Below are positions 10,338-19,972 of a stretch of DNA of 64,000 nt, piece after piece (position 1 is the first letter of the stretch; the number at the start of each line of letters is the position of its first letter). The translations under genes were made by a program, and so were the position numbers. Source of the DNA: Trigonopsis variabilis (taxonomy: Eukaryota > Ascomycota > Trigonopsidomycetes > Trigonopsidales > Trigonopsidaceae); the NCBI GenBank assembly GCA_003707065.3, contig PPXM03000003.1, positions 62,001-126,000 of the forward strand, written 5' to 3'. The notes under the pieces are model-generated. The model searched no databases. It had not been told where the DNA came from and saw only the letters and a program-made list of their open reading frames with translations.

Positions 10338-11237
10338 ATGGCAGATTCAGAGCTAAGTACTGCAGCAAAGGCTAAGATTAGAAGAGAAAAATTACAAGCT
10401 ATACTGGCAAAGAGTGGAGCAGATCGATTACAACGGATTCAGCGAGTTTATAGCGGACGGGCAGAGAAGGAAGACATTAATACGGAACTAAGAAGCAAAG
10501 ACGAAAGCAATACGAAGACTGATGAGGGAGCTGGGAAGGAAACAACCCGTGTTAGTGAGGGAGAGCTAAAAGAAGAAATAAAGACAAGCAATATCCAAGG
10601 AGGGCAGTCTATGAAGTCGAAGAGCAATTTGAATGTGAGTGATAGTATAGCAAGTTCTTTTCCTAAAGACTCCTTCTTGCATCAAAGTATCCATCCACAT
10701 AGTCCGTTTGGATCAGGGGACGATGATGAATTCGATGCAACGGGGCTTGCAAATCTTCTTCTCCAACATGGCATGCAAGAGCAGAGACGAATGGAACAAG
10801 ACTATTTGTCTAAGGAGGCGAAAGGGCAGGCTTCTTATCAGCCCAGCTCATCAATCAATATCGAGCTACGTGGGTTACCAAAGCCTGTATGGTCTATGAT
10901 CCATTTAATAGTGATGGTTCTTCTCGCGCTTTATTTAGTTACCAGGGTCCATGATTCGCCTTCCCATTCAGTTTTTGCATGGTTCTGTACGACTGAGCTT
11001 CTTCTTCAAAGTGCTCGAGTGATTCTACAGGGGCATCATGGCTACACAAGTCCAGATTCATGGATAAATAACATCATAGCTGTCCTTCCTATTCAATTTC
11101 AAGGATACCTATCCACAGCAGCCATATATCTTGGAGTGATTCTACAAGTCTTTGGAGATTTTAGTGTCCTTATGTTCGTGGCAGGTCTCTATCTTTCTTA
11201 TTCACAAGAATGCCCATCCACAAGCGATGTATCATAG
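10338..11237 (+). CDS. GET2: GET complex subunit Get2-like membrane protein
   Basis: 299 residues from the ATG at 10338. The N-terminus (ADSELSTAAKAKIRREKLQAI, then the RLQRI segment) matches the Get2 pattern: a cytosolic, strongly basic amphipathic stretch that binds the Get3 ATPase. An acidic/polar linker follows (about residues 50-180), then an EFDATGLANLLL patch and three hydrophobic spans between about 195 and 290, ending just before a short polar tail. Known role: with Get1 it forms the ER receptor that releases tail-anchored proteins from Get3. The frame is open 168 nt further upstream, but the internal ATG is chosen because family similarity begins there. Identity of the N-terminal motif and topology agree; overall sequence of this family is weakly conserved. 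Confidence 0.8.
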   Translation: MADSELSTAAKAKIRREKLQAILAKSGADRLQRIQRVYSGRAEKEDINTELRSKDESNTKTDEGAGKETTRVSEGELKEEIKTSNIQGGQSMKSKSNLNVSDSIASSFPKDSFLHQSIHPHSPFGSGDDDEFDATGLANLLLQHGMQEQRRMEQDYLSKEAKGQASYQPSSSINIELRGLPKPVWSMIHLIVMVLLALYLVTRVHDSPSHSVFAWFCTTELLLQSARVILQGHHGYTSPDSWINNIIAVLPIQFQGYLSTAAIYLGVILQVFGDFSVLMFVAGLYLSYSQECPSTSDVS

Positions 11238-11356
11238 GAATGGGTAATAACATAATGCAATTATGCTTGAATATGAGGCCATAACACTATTAACAATCTG
11301 TCTTATGGTGCTTCAAGCCTTTTCCATCGACTAATCGAATTTTGTATCATACAAGT

Positions 11357-11797
11357 TTATGGTAATCGTTGCTGAGACTCAGTGACAGCCACTGCATCAG
11401 TTTTCTTCACCAAAATCTTTAAAATTTCATCTGAGTGTTTATTTAGAATATCAATTTGCTCTGAGTCATTTTGTCGGATGATTTCAAGCAAAGCAGGGAC
11501 TTTCTTGGCCTCATCCTCTGTCCTTGCTTCAATCCGCTGAACAGAAATCGACAAAGCAGGATTATAAAACTGTAAACTAGGAAGATATGCTTTCCAGAAT
11601 TTCCTGTAATATTAGACAGAACCTTAATCCGAAAAGACGTACCGAGCTCCCATATGGCCATACCTGTTGTCGACCTTCATCACAACATTAAGGCCTTTAA
11701 CTTCGGGCGATAAAACATATGCCCCTTTCGAGTGTAAGACAGACTTGAGTATCTTGCTCTGCAATTGGTTTCGAAACGGTATTAGGGTGGATCTCAT
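11357..11797 (-). CDS. MRP49: Mitochondrial large-subunit ribosomal protein mL61 (Mrp49-like)
   Basis: Two exons, 11643-11797 and 11357-11603, with a 39-nt intron; 133 residues. The intron splits the family signature, so that splicing yields YGHMGARKFWKAYLPSLQFY, typical of the L51/S25/CI-B8 thioredoxin-like domain proteins of mitoribosomes. The N-terminal RSTLIPFRNQLQSKIL is basic and amphipathic, consistent with import. The frame is open upstream to about 11905, but similarity starts at the ATG at 11797. Known role: structural protein of the fungal mitochondrial large subunit. Close relatives are mL43, mS25 and the complex I B8 subunit; the GHxGARKFW block favours mL61. Confidence 0.82.
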
Positions 11798-11965
11798 GAA
11801 GGTGTGTCGGGAGCGTCCGGATATGAATTTTACAGTCGTACATTGTTGCCCTCTTTGATGGCAAGCGCCGTAACACTCTACACCACAGCCATTATTACCT
11901 GACAAATGTTGCTTCTTTGCCCATGCTAAAAAGAAGGCTCATAAATATAATACAATAATTACTAC

Positions 11966-13045
11966 TCAGCTTGCATCCTCATCTTCGTCCTGGGTATCGG
12001 GTCCCATTGTGTCATCAGACAAATCCTGCGATAGTTGGACGTTTAAGCCACTCAAAATAGAGAGAACTTCTTCTGCTACTTCTTCATCACATAATGCCCC
12101 TCTCTGTATCCATGTTTGGCCGTGAATTAAGGAACTCTTAGCTTCCTCAGTCGGATCAAAATCGGGAAGTGAGTCCAGATAGGTACTGACACCTGGTGTG
12201 GAATAAATATCAGGACTAGAATATGCAAGATATGCCAATGCCTCCAAATAATAACTTTCCACCACTGTCTCATCCAGTTCGTGGATTTTTGCAGTCACTC
12301 TTGGAACCCAATAAACCATCTGAACTTCAAGTAATAGTCGGCACAGTGTCAACAGATGACTGACAATTTCTAGATCATGCGCAACCTGAGAAACCAAATC
12401 AACAGCACGCAATAAAGCCAGTCGAGCATCTTCAGGCCGGGACTGGCTGATTCGAACTGATGCCAGAGTCATCCACGCTTGAGCTTCCTCTGGTGCAATC
12501 ATTAAGGACTCTGATGCCAATGAATCGCATTGCTTTTCAGCTTCTGGCTCCATACTACAAGTTAGAATACCCATGATGAAAGGTGATGTAAGATCGGATT
12601 CAGCCACCGATTACAATATATGAGATTGGGAAAGCAAAACTTACCACAGATCTGTCATCCAGACTTCAACCATACTGCATAATGCCTCACAAGCTTTTTT
12701 TTGGATGTTGGGATTCGGTCCTTTCTCCATCTCATCCCTAAGTCCTTTTAAGCCTTTATTAAACCAATTCAATGCTTCTCGACCTCCACTTAATTGACCG
12801 AGCCATAAAAACTTATCACATCCTCCTTCAACTCCTTCTGGATCCTGTTCAACTGCTTTTGTTATCAAATCGCGTCCTTTCTGGGTCTCTCCTAGCTCAA
12901 GGTACCCTTCTGCGAGCTCTTGTTCTAACAACAAATTATGTGGATAATTTTTCAGAGCTTTTTCTAATAATTCAACAGCCTCTTCACCTTGCCCAAAAGC
13001 AAATTTCTTTCTGCTTTCCTCCACAACCTTTTCGACATCACCCAT
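11966..13045 (-). CDS. ACL4: TPR-repeat assembly chaperone of uL4/Rpl4 (Acl4-like)
   Basis: Two exons, 12645-13045 and 11966-12554, separated by a 90-nt intron; 329 residues. It is built from tetratricopeptide-type helical repeats, for example AVELLEKALKNYPHN and LAEGYLELGETQKGRDLI, and ends in an acidic DTQDEDEDAS tail. The exon junction restores MTDLCMEPEAEKQC, a block conserved in the YDR161W/Acl4 family (VEVWMTDLCMEPEAE). Known role: it captures nascent ribosomal protein Rpl4 and escorts it to the nucleus. The start at 13045 is chosen because similarity begins at GDVEKVVEESRKKF; an ATG in the same frame 99 nt upstream lies in a poor context. Confidence 0.8.
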
Positions 13046-13451
13046 TGTCTTGTTTGTAGACTGCAGAGAAGGAAATTTTACTCCCAATGGTAACGATGGA
13101 TGAAGACGTTTAAAACAGTAGACAATTAAGTTCTTTTCTTTCAAATAACTAAGAAGACGAATATAGTACGTACAACTAGAGAAATAAATTCAATGGACAC
13201 TGCAAGGTTTTTCTCGAGAAACAAAAGCTGATAAGCAACTTGGTGTATCCAGCAAGAGGACCAGAGACAACTCGAAATTGTAGCATTTTTAATAATATAA
13301 TGAAGGCTTATAGTTACTGCGCGTAGCTTAGAAGTTTGCATAGCGCTTGGGCTGCACATAGCACCAGATGGACAGATCGCACGTTTCAGTTTTTTGTAAC
13401 GACTGCTACAATTTCGCGTGCTTTTCTGTTTGACCAACCGAGAGAATCAAA

Positions 13452-14170
13452 ATGGACTATAAAGAAGAACAAGCGATGGAGATTGAGATCCTTCAGAGCA
13501 TTTATCCAGATGAGCTAGAAGGTATGTATCTTGAGTTCGACGAAGTTAAACGACAGTGTTGAATGATGATATGAGCAGATTCAAAATCACTATAGGACTG
13601 GATAGTGAACCTAAACAGAATCTATTACTGATTGTCAAATATCCAGAAAAGTATCCAGAGGAGTTACCAATTCTTGATCTGGATATCGAGGATGAGCTGG
13701 ATGAGGACAAAGGCGACGGGGACGAAACCTGTGGGCGATTTTTGTTGGACAGGCAAGATACGAGAGATTTATTATCAAAAGCAAATGAGATTGCCGGAGA
13801 AAATATAGGGATGCAATCTATTTTCAGCATTGCGTCTCAGCTGAAGGAGAGTGGAGAAGATTTAGTTAAAAACAAGGAAGACAACTACTTAGCCAAAAGA
13901 GACGCAGAGCTTCGGGCGCAAGAAGAAAATGAAATGAGAAAGTTTCAAGGAACGGCTTGCACCCCTGCTCTATTTGCAAAGTGGCTGGAAGAATTCATGA
14001 ATGAGCAGACAAAAATAGAGCAAGCAGGCCACTCCATGGTTCCTTTAGACCCTGCAGGGAAGCCATGGCCAGGAAAACTAACGGGTAGAGAAATATTTGA
14101 AAAGGGATTGATGAAGGATGAAGATGATGTCGAAGAGGCTACAAAAGGGCTGAAACAGGCCACAGTTTAA
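13452..14170 (+). CDS. GIR2: RWD-domain protein Gir2/RWDD1
   Basis: Two exons, 13452-13521 and 13557-14170, joined across a 35-nt intron; 227 residues. The RWD domain occupies about residues 1-110: EILQSIYPDELE at the start, then the VKYPEKYPEELPILDL signature (the conserved YPxxYP turn). An acidic stretch (EDELDEDKGDGDE) and a helical region follow. The C-terminal block GTACTPALFAKWLEEF...GREIFEKG is the DFRP2-binding part of RWDD1/Gir2. Known role: Gir2 binds Gcn1 and the Rbg2 GTPase to tune the Gcn2 stress response. The start is certain because the first exon encodes the canonical DYKEEQAMEIE. Confidence 0.93.
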
Positions 14171-15490
14171 TGCCAAACTCTTCTATGCTAATGCATTTTG
14201 GACGATAAATGATCGATGATTGAGCTACTGCACCGGGCCAGCTTTTCTAGATCAACTCAATTGACGGACTTCATAATTCACTGAACTAACGGACCAGAGT
14301 GTCGGTGGAGAGAGCTTAGCTATCTGAAAAGCAATCTGGAGCAGATGTCAAAAACAACGATAGTAAATGCACGATTCTGACAATAATAAAGGCAAGGTCA
14401 AAAGTTCTTAAATAATTTCTGTTACCAGGATAGACTCCGTTTTCGGCATAAGTAGAATATCACCCAATGACGGCTTTGGAAGGCTTGTGACGATTCCAGG
14501 TTTGTCACCAGTTGTGATGCCACCGAGTTCGCGATCTTGAAGAGTAAGTCAAGATGAATGAAGAATCTAGAGTCTTCTCGATTCCATAAAACTATAGCTT
14601 GACCGCACCCTTGACGTGATATTGCATTAAACCTGTTAATATAAGTATGTATAGGAGCTATTAATAAGAATAAGTTCGTTTTAGTTGATTAGTCTACCCA
14701 ACGGATGCAAATCTGAACTTCATCTAGAGCTAGTTACACCCATATTTATAGTTTAAAGGAACCATGGAATATTATGTTAATAGTGTGATCCTAATAGAAT
14801 TCAAGGGTCTATAGAGTTTTCTAGGTCCTCCTTGTCTGTTCATGTCTGCTCTTTAGGATCACTGATTACTCGTTGACATGATGTCCTGTCATGGCAACTT
14901 TTCGTACTGTTCTTAGCCTGTGTAGCGTCGTGCGCGGCCAGATCCCTAACAGTAAACATGCAGAGTCGCTTGGAGAGCGGGAAACTTACGAAACGCTAAC
15001 GCCTGCCTCATCATGCTCATAACACCTTCGTCTTACAAGGATTATAAAAAGTGGATAATTAGCTGAACACTGTGATTATATTACTTGTATGCGTCGTTTG
15101 CGTAGAAGCGGTCATGCTGGTTATGAGCTACTCCCGATCAGGCAATTTACGTCTGCAACTGATTAATAAGTTACCACTCCTAGGCCAAAGAATAACTAGT
15201 GTCCCACTGGAAAGGCTGCCGATAGATAACTCTGAGCCAGCAGAAGACCAATTTAGCTAGACAAATGATCCATAAAGATAATATAGAATGCGTCAGAGTC
15301 CGGCTGTACACGTAATGCGGAACCGAGACTTTCTCTAGCTTCTACGTCTCCGTGGCTACCCCGCCTTACCGCATCCAGGTGCGGCGTGTTTTTTTTCACT
15401 CCTCCGACATTGACCGATAATTCGGCTGACTTCGACTTCTTGTTGAATTAACTTGAGAATCTTGAAACTAGAGTGAGCGGGCGAGTTAGG
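14171..15490. other. 1.3-kb intergenic region with unproven small open stretches
   Basis: No gene I can name. On the minus strand around 14408-14640 two overlapping frames stay open for 45-60 codons, and a short ATG exon near 14725 could splice in, but neither product resembles a family I know. A hydrophobic plus-strand frame at 15072-15260 is listed separately. GTAGCG/CGCTA words occur near 14922 and 14995. The rest looks like promoter of the dicarboxylate carrier gene. Confidence 0.4.
15072..15260 (+). CDS. Hydrophobic 62-codon open frame, uncertain
   Basis: The frame opens with a GTG rather than ATG and encodes a strongly hydrophobic segment (VIILLVCVVCVEAVMLVMSY) followed by a polar tail with many Leu and Pro. 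A possible splice acceptor (AATTAG) lies just before it at about 15062, so it might be the last exon of a small single-pass membrane protein, but I could not find an upstream exon in matching phase. No homology recognised. Confidence 0.2.
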   Translation: MIILLVCVVCVEAVMLVMSYSRSGNLRLQLINKLPLLGQRITSVPLERLPIDNSEPAEDQFS

Positions 15491-16613
15491 ATGTCTCCAG
15501 CACACGAGAAGAAGCTACAATATCCGTAAGTAATACTCTTTTCCTCAGCGTCTGAGCCATCGCCTCGGTGACACTTCTGTTAAATATCGGTACTAATAAC
15601 TTAGGTTTTGGTATGGCGGTAAGTAAAGAAGTAGGCAGCCTTGTTCATGATTGATTGGTCAACTGCTATTTGTTCTTTGAGGACAAGCTAATAAAGACTT
15701 AGGCGTCGCTTCCATGGTGGCTGCCAGTGTTACGGTAAGCTGATTAAGATTAATGAGAAGATCCTGACATATTATAGCATCCTTTGGATTTAGCTAAAGT
15801 ACGGATGCAAACAGCAAAAGACCGTTCTATTGGCATGTTCACTACAGTGTATAGAGTGGCTACTCACGAAGGTAAGATCACTTTGGTATTTGAGCATCTA
15901 TCGGCTAATATTCGGGCATCAATCATCTCTATCGTGGATTGTCTGCTTCTCTTTTACGTCAAGCTACTTATTCGACAACAAGGTTCGGAACTTATGAATT
16001 CATCAAAGGAAGACTGAGCACCCATTACGGCCACCAGCCGGGATTTGCAATTCTACTCCCTGTTTCGATTTTTTCGGGTGTTTTGGGAGGGATCGTTGGA
16101 AATCCCAGTGATTTGGTGAATGTACGAATGCAGAACGATCGCTCGCTACCAGTCGAGCGTCGACGAAACTATAAAAATGTGGTTGACGGAATGGTGAGAA
16201 TTTTCAAAGATGAAGGGCCTCTGGCTTTATTTAAAGGACTAGGTCCTAATGTCACCCGAGGAGGCTTAATGACTGCGTCTCAGGCCGTGTCTTATGATGA
16301 GTTCAAGTCCTTTCTTGTTGCTAAAGCCGATATGGATCCTCGTTGGATAGGTACTCATTTTGCTGCCAGCATGCTTGCCGGCCTTGTGGCAACTACCGTG
16401 TGTTCTCCAGCCGACGTGATCAAGACCTTAGTTATGAATCATCATGGAGAAAGCGCTTTTGCAACCGTGAAAGAATCCATTTACCATGAAGGTTTAGGAT
16501 TCTTATTTAGGGGATGGACACCCGCATTTATTCGACTAGGACCTCAAACAATCGTCACATTTCTGGCGCTAGAACAACTCAAGAAATGGGCTTTAGGTTC
16601 TTACTACGCCTAA
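15491..16613 (+). CDS. DIC1: Mitochondrial dicarboxylate carrier (Dic1-like)
   Basis: Five exons: 15491-15525, 15605-15618 (a 14-nt microexon), 15703-15734, 15778-15871 and 15916-16613; 290 residues. Splicing rebuilds the conserved YPFWYGGVASMVAASVTHPLD start of the first repeat. The three mitochondrial-carrier repeats carry PLDLAK, PSDLVN and PADVIK, variants of PxDxxK; the second lacks the basic residue. The YRGLSASLLRQATYSTTRFG block is typical of Dic1, which exchanges malate or succinate for phosphate across the inner membrane. Oddity: between exons 4 and 5 the frame can only be kept if the intron (15872-15915) ends in CGG instead of AG, six bases after a perfect CTAAT branch site. Everything else is conserved, so the gene looks functional; a base error or allele is possible. 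Confidence 0.88.
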
Positions 16614-16854
16614 ATCCGTCACAGACTCTACTTTTGGATAAGCGCTGATGTATAATAGATAAATTCTAGACTAGCAGTCTTCGTAGACTGCTGCTGTTGG
16701 CCGATTGTTCTCTGGCGGAACTTCATGACGCCGGTCTGGTAGAAGTCTCTGATCAAGGAATATTGCGCTTATAGAGCAACCAGATGTGGATGTATGCAAT
16801 ACAAATAACTAATCAGCAGTGCCTCATGCAGTGAGTCAGTTCTCATATTATACA

Positions 16855-17878
16855 TTAATTCCATCCTTCTCCGGCGCCATAAGGCGTCCAGCCTTCTGGA
16901 GCTGGAGTTTGACCAAAAGGAGTCTTGGCAAAATCGTCACCAACTTGCCTCTTCTCGTCATCTTGGAGACTTTGGATAATTGCGGCAACCTTTTCCTCTA
17001 GCACTTGGATTCCTTGAACTACAATATCGTTGGGAGCCATGGATCCAACCGACTCAACAGCCATGTAAAATCTATTAGGTGTAGCTTGATAATCAAATGG
17101 CTCATCTGGCTTCGGGCCATCCTCCCAGTCACAGTTGTTTGATTTTGGCCATTCTTTTTCAGCGTCTTCTTCATACCAATATTCAGTATGATGGAGCTTA
17201 TTCCAGGGATCATATTCGAATTCAACCACAGCTGTAGGCGACCATTTAGAGTGCTCTTTTGCTATTCCTTTCTTGGCTATACACTTTAATCGCAGCTCTT
17301 GATGCTTGCGCAGTTTACAAATCAGTACTCCTTTACCTTCAGGATCATCGAGAATGGGCTGCCCTAATCGTGATCCCGAACTAACGACCAGGTCCCGAGT
17401 GTAAACGTCCATCGTAGCATCTCCTGTGCATCGAGCATTCAAAGTTAACTCCACGCTGCATTTATCGCAGTATTGATCGCAGTCACAGTCCTGAATATCA
17501 GAAACGATCATTGATATCTACGGTCCATACCCTTGTGTATAATAACTTTTCATCTGCGTCGGTCGATTCCAATGGAATTAATCCTAATCGATGGGCTATG
17601 AATTCATCAGCCAAAACAGAAGTATTCATCTCAATTTCCACCAAATCAATAGCTCATTATTAGTTTATATTATGGCTTTTTTAACGCGCACCTATCGTGG
17701 GGATTTCTGCCAACACTACCCGCCGTAAAGAATTCGCTAATCTTCATCTTAGACATGTCCGGCATATTCACACTGCAACTTACGCTAAATCCACGTTTGA
17801 TAGAATAAAATCAACATTATCCTTGGTGATCTTTCGAACTGTCACTTGAAGGCCCTGCTGGGCTTGTTCAAAGTCCAT
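16855..17878 (-). CDS. RPB3: RNA polymerase II subunit Rpb3
   Basis: Five exons: 17784-17878, 17692-17741, 17531-17652 and 16855-17490 carry the protein as four coding pieces, with introns of 42, 39 and 40 nt; 300 residues. N-terminal similarity ([44 protein letters not shown]) is the alpha-like domain shared with bacterial RpoA. The zinc site is intact: [10 protein letters not shown] gives Cys 91, 93, 97 and 100 with the spacing known from yeast. [13 protein letters not shown] and [18 protein letters not shown] are hallmark Rpb3 blocks. It heterodimerises with Rpb11 to start polymerase assembly. The tail after about residue 265 is acidic and ends with an unusual Gly/Trp/Tyr-rich [12 protein letters not shown]. 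There are three introns; the fourth exon begins after, not at, the in-frame ATG near 17511, which is intronic. Confidence 0.96.
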
Positions 17879-18520
17879 GATGTTGGTGTCAAGAGCAAGA
17901 GGTTCATGTAGCGTTTCGTTGATTTGCATTATGGTATCGCCTCTCTTTCCGGCGCCGAGGATTCTCGATTTTCATTGCAGCTTTGTTCATCGATCCTGGC
18001 TACCTATTTCCTACTCCTTCTTCAGAGAGAAAGTAATATTTATTATAAAGGAGTACTTGAATTACCTATAACGGATGTTAATATCATTTTTTGGTCTTGT
18101 CCTACGTCAATCCCCTAACTTTGGTACTTTTGATATGGTTATCTCTTGTAGATACTAGATTCGCTAAAAAAAAGTAACTTTCTCATAGCCAGAACTTATT
18201 TATCATACCTGATACTCAGCCTATTTTGTCTACAAGCTTCTTTGGCCTGTAGCGCTACGTTCACCTATCTTGTGCTTCACGGACGATTCACTCTCTCTTG
18301 AGATTCTGCGCTTTTTTCTCTTTCAAGTCTACTATTTTACGGTAAGACTAATTTAAAAAAGTCTTCTTGTGTTGCAATTTTCTATTCTCTAGGCATCGAG
18401 ATCAGCATCTCTCCCTGGTGCTTAGGAAAAATTTCCACCTGCGATAAAGTGTGGCCTCAACGCTTTCTGCTCGGACTTCAACGCTTATATTCTACCTTTA
18501 CTTGCTCTATTTACAAGTAT
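17879..18520. other. Divergent promoter region of RPB3 and the pseudouridine synthase
   Basis: No coding gene. It contains a palindromic GTAGCGCTAC (18249-18258) and pyrimidine-rich tracts near 18270-18330. A stretch at 18342-18392 has the form of a 5'-UTR intron (GTAAGACTAAT donor/branch and CTCTAG acceptor), so the pseudouridine synthase mRNA may be spliced in its leader. Confidence 0.4.
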
Positions 18521-19930
18521 ATGGGAGAATTACCTACTCTTGAAGCGCTCTCGTCACAATCTCACACTACATCGCTATGCGATTCACACCCATCTAGCCC
18601 TCGTCTGAAACTTACTCCACCTCTTAATGCCGATTCTCTGAATTCTCCCCTCAACAATTCCGACTCATCACCTTCATCTAAAAGACTGAAAGCGAATGAC
18701 TATGTTAAACCAAAAAGGAAGGAAAAGGCCCTGTTGGATCACAACGGCTTTCGTATGAGACGACAGGTTTTCGAATCCGAATTCATCCTCGCTGGAGGCC
18801 AGACACTTTCTATCAAGGATGAGCTTGCTGCAGGATGGAAATACATCTTCTCCAATGGCCTGCGAAAAGTGCCTCCGTATTACTTTACATATTTAACCTA
18901 TTGCAAGAAGCGATGGGTAGGAAAGACAGTATGGGAAATCTTTTCGAGTGAATTTCAAGACCGTCCTCCAGCATATTACCAACAGGCCATTGAAGCAGGC
19001 CAGCTATTGCTGAATGGTAAACCGACCAGCCTCGACGCCCAAGTTGTCGGGAATGACCGTCTTACTCATCGTATCCACCGCCACGAGGCCAGAGTGACCG
19101 ATCTGCCAATAAAGATTCTCTCCGACAACGGGGAAATTATTGCAATTGACAAACCGTCAGGTATTCCTGTCCACCCTACAGGAAGATATTTCTATAACTC
19201 GGTGGTCAAGATCATCGAGCATGAATACGGAATCCAAAGTAACCCTTGTAACCGGCTCGACCGTCTCACCAGCGGTCTCATGTTCCTGGCTCGTTCGGGC
19301 AAAGCGGCGGAACAAATGGCGAAGAAAATAAGGGAACGAGATGTGGCAAAGATCTATCTTGCTAGGGTTTATGGCAAATTTCCCGACGGAGAAACCGCTG
19401 TCGATCAACCAATCGATGTTTTGTCATCTAAATTAGGTGTCCGATGGGTTCATCCTAGAGGTAAAGCGTCGCAGACTGTCTTTACAAGAGTAAACTACTC
19501 CCCAGAGACAAATACTTCTGTCGTGGAATGCCGCCCTTTAACTGGCCGATCCCATCAAATACGTCTTCATCTCCAATTTCTTGGCTACCCTATTGCAAAT
19601 GATCCCATATATGCGAATTCTGCCGCATTTGGTGAGAATCTTGGGAAGAACGGAGATTTTGACCAGGATGCAATTCTGAAAAAACTGAGCAAGATGGGAA
19701 AAGAAGATTTAGCTCATGCTGTTGCCTATGAGCAGATAAAACGGGACCATAAAAGAGGCGAACGGTTGAGTGGAGAGAAATGCCCCGATTGTGGAACGGA
19801 ACTCTATACTGATCCGAGCCCTGAAGAACTTCAACTTTGGCTCCACGCTCTGAAGTATTATGCCCAGGATGGCTCCTGGTCATATGAAACTGATCCACCG
19901 GAATGGGCTCGAGAAGACTTTTTATGGTAG
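18521..19930 (+). CDS. PUS9: RluA-type tRNA pseudouridine synthase (Pus9/Rib2 family)
   Basis: 469 residues from the first ATG of the frame (the frame is open 72 nt further up). A Ser/Pro-rich N-terminal ~80 residues precedes a conserved SNGLRKVPPYYFTYLTYCKKRW segment and an S4-like LLNGKPTS element. The catalytic domain has IIAIDKPSGIPVHPTGR and the active-site motif NRLDRLTSG with the catalytic Asp at residue 247, followed by PLTGRSHQIRLHLQFLGYPI. Yeast Pus9 and Rib2/Pus8 make pseudouridine 32 in mitochondrial and cytosolic tRNAs; Rib2 has an extra C-terminal riboflavin deaminase domain that is absent here. The C-terminus carries a CPDCG motif, possibly metal-binding. It converges on ATE1 with only 42 bp between stop codons. 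Confidence 0.93.
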   Translation: MGELPTLEALSSQSHTTSLCDSHPSSPRLKLTPPLNADSLNSPLNNSDSSPSSKRLKANDYVKPKRKEKALLDHNGFRMRRQVFESEFILAGGQTLSIKDELAAGWKYIFSNGLRKVPPYYFTYLTYCKKRWVGKTVWEIFSSEFQDRPPAYYQQAIEAGQLLLNGKPTSLDAQVVGNDRLTHRIHRHEARVTDLPIKILSDNGEIIAIDKPSGIPVHPTGRYFYNSVVKIIEHEYGIQSNPCNRLDRLTSGLMFLARSGKAAEQMAKKIRERDVAKIYLARVYGKFPDGETAVDQPIDVLSSKLGVRWVHPRGKASQTVFTRVNYSPETNTSVVECRPLTGRSHQIRLHLQFLGYPIANDPIYANSAAFGENLGKNGDFDQDAILKKLSKMGKEDLAHAVAYEQIKRDHKRGERLSGEKCPDCGTELYTDPSPEELQLWLHALKYYAQDGSWSYETDPPEWAREDFLW

Positions 19931-19972
19931 TTCAGGCGAGGGATATTCATGCGAGGTACAGTTTGGCAATAA

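Noticed and set aside
13141-13437. 98-codon minus-strand frame upstream of ACL4
   Set aside because: It overlaps the GIR2 leader, lacks any motif and looks random.
15784-16017. Continuous frame reading through the dicarboxylate carrier intron
   Set aside because: It leaves the carrier sequence after position 15871; the conserved block continues in another frame.
17491-17530. ATG at 17511 as start of RPB3
   Set aside because: It lies in an intron; upstream exons restore the conserved N-terminal domain and the zinc site frame.
17737-17783. RPB3 first intron ending at GATTAG (apparent frame break or odd acceptor)
   Set aside because: Using the AG five bases earlier (GATGAAG, ending 17742) gives a canonical intron and the conserved LALANSLRR sequence.
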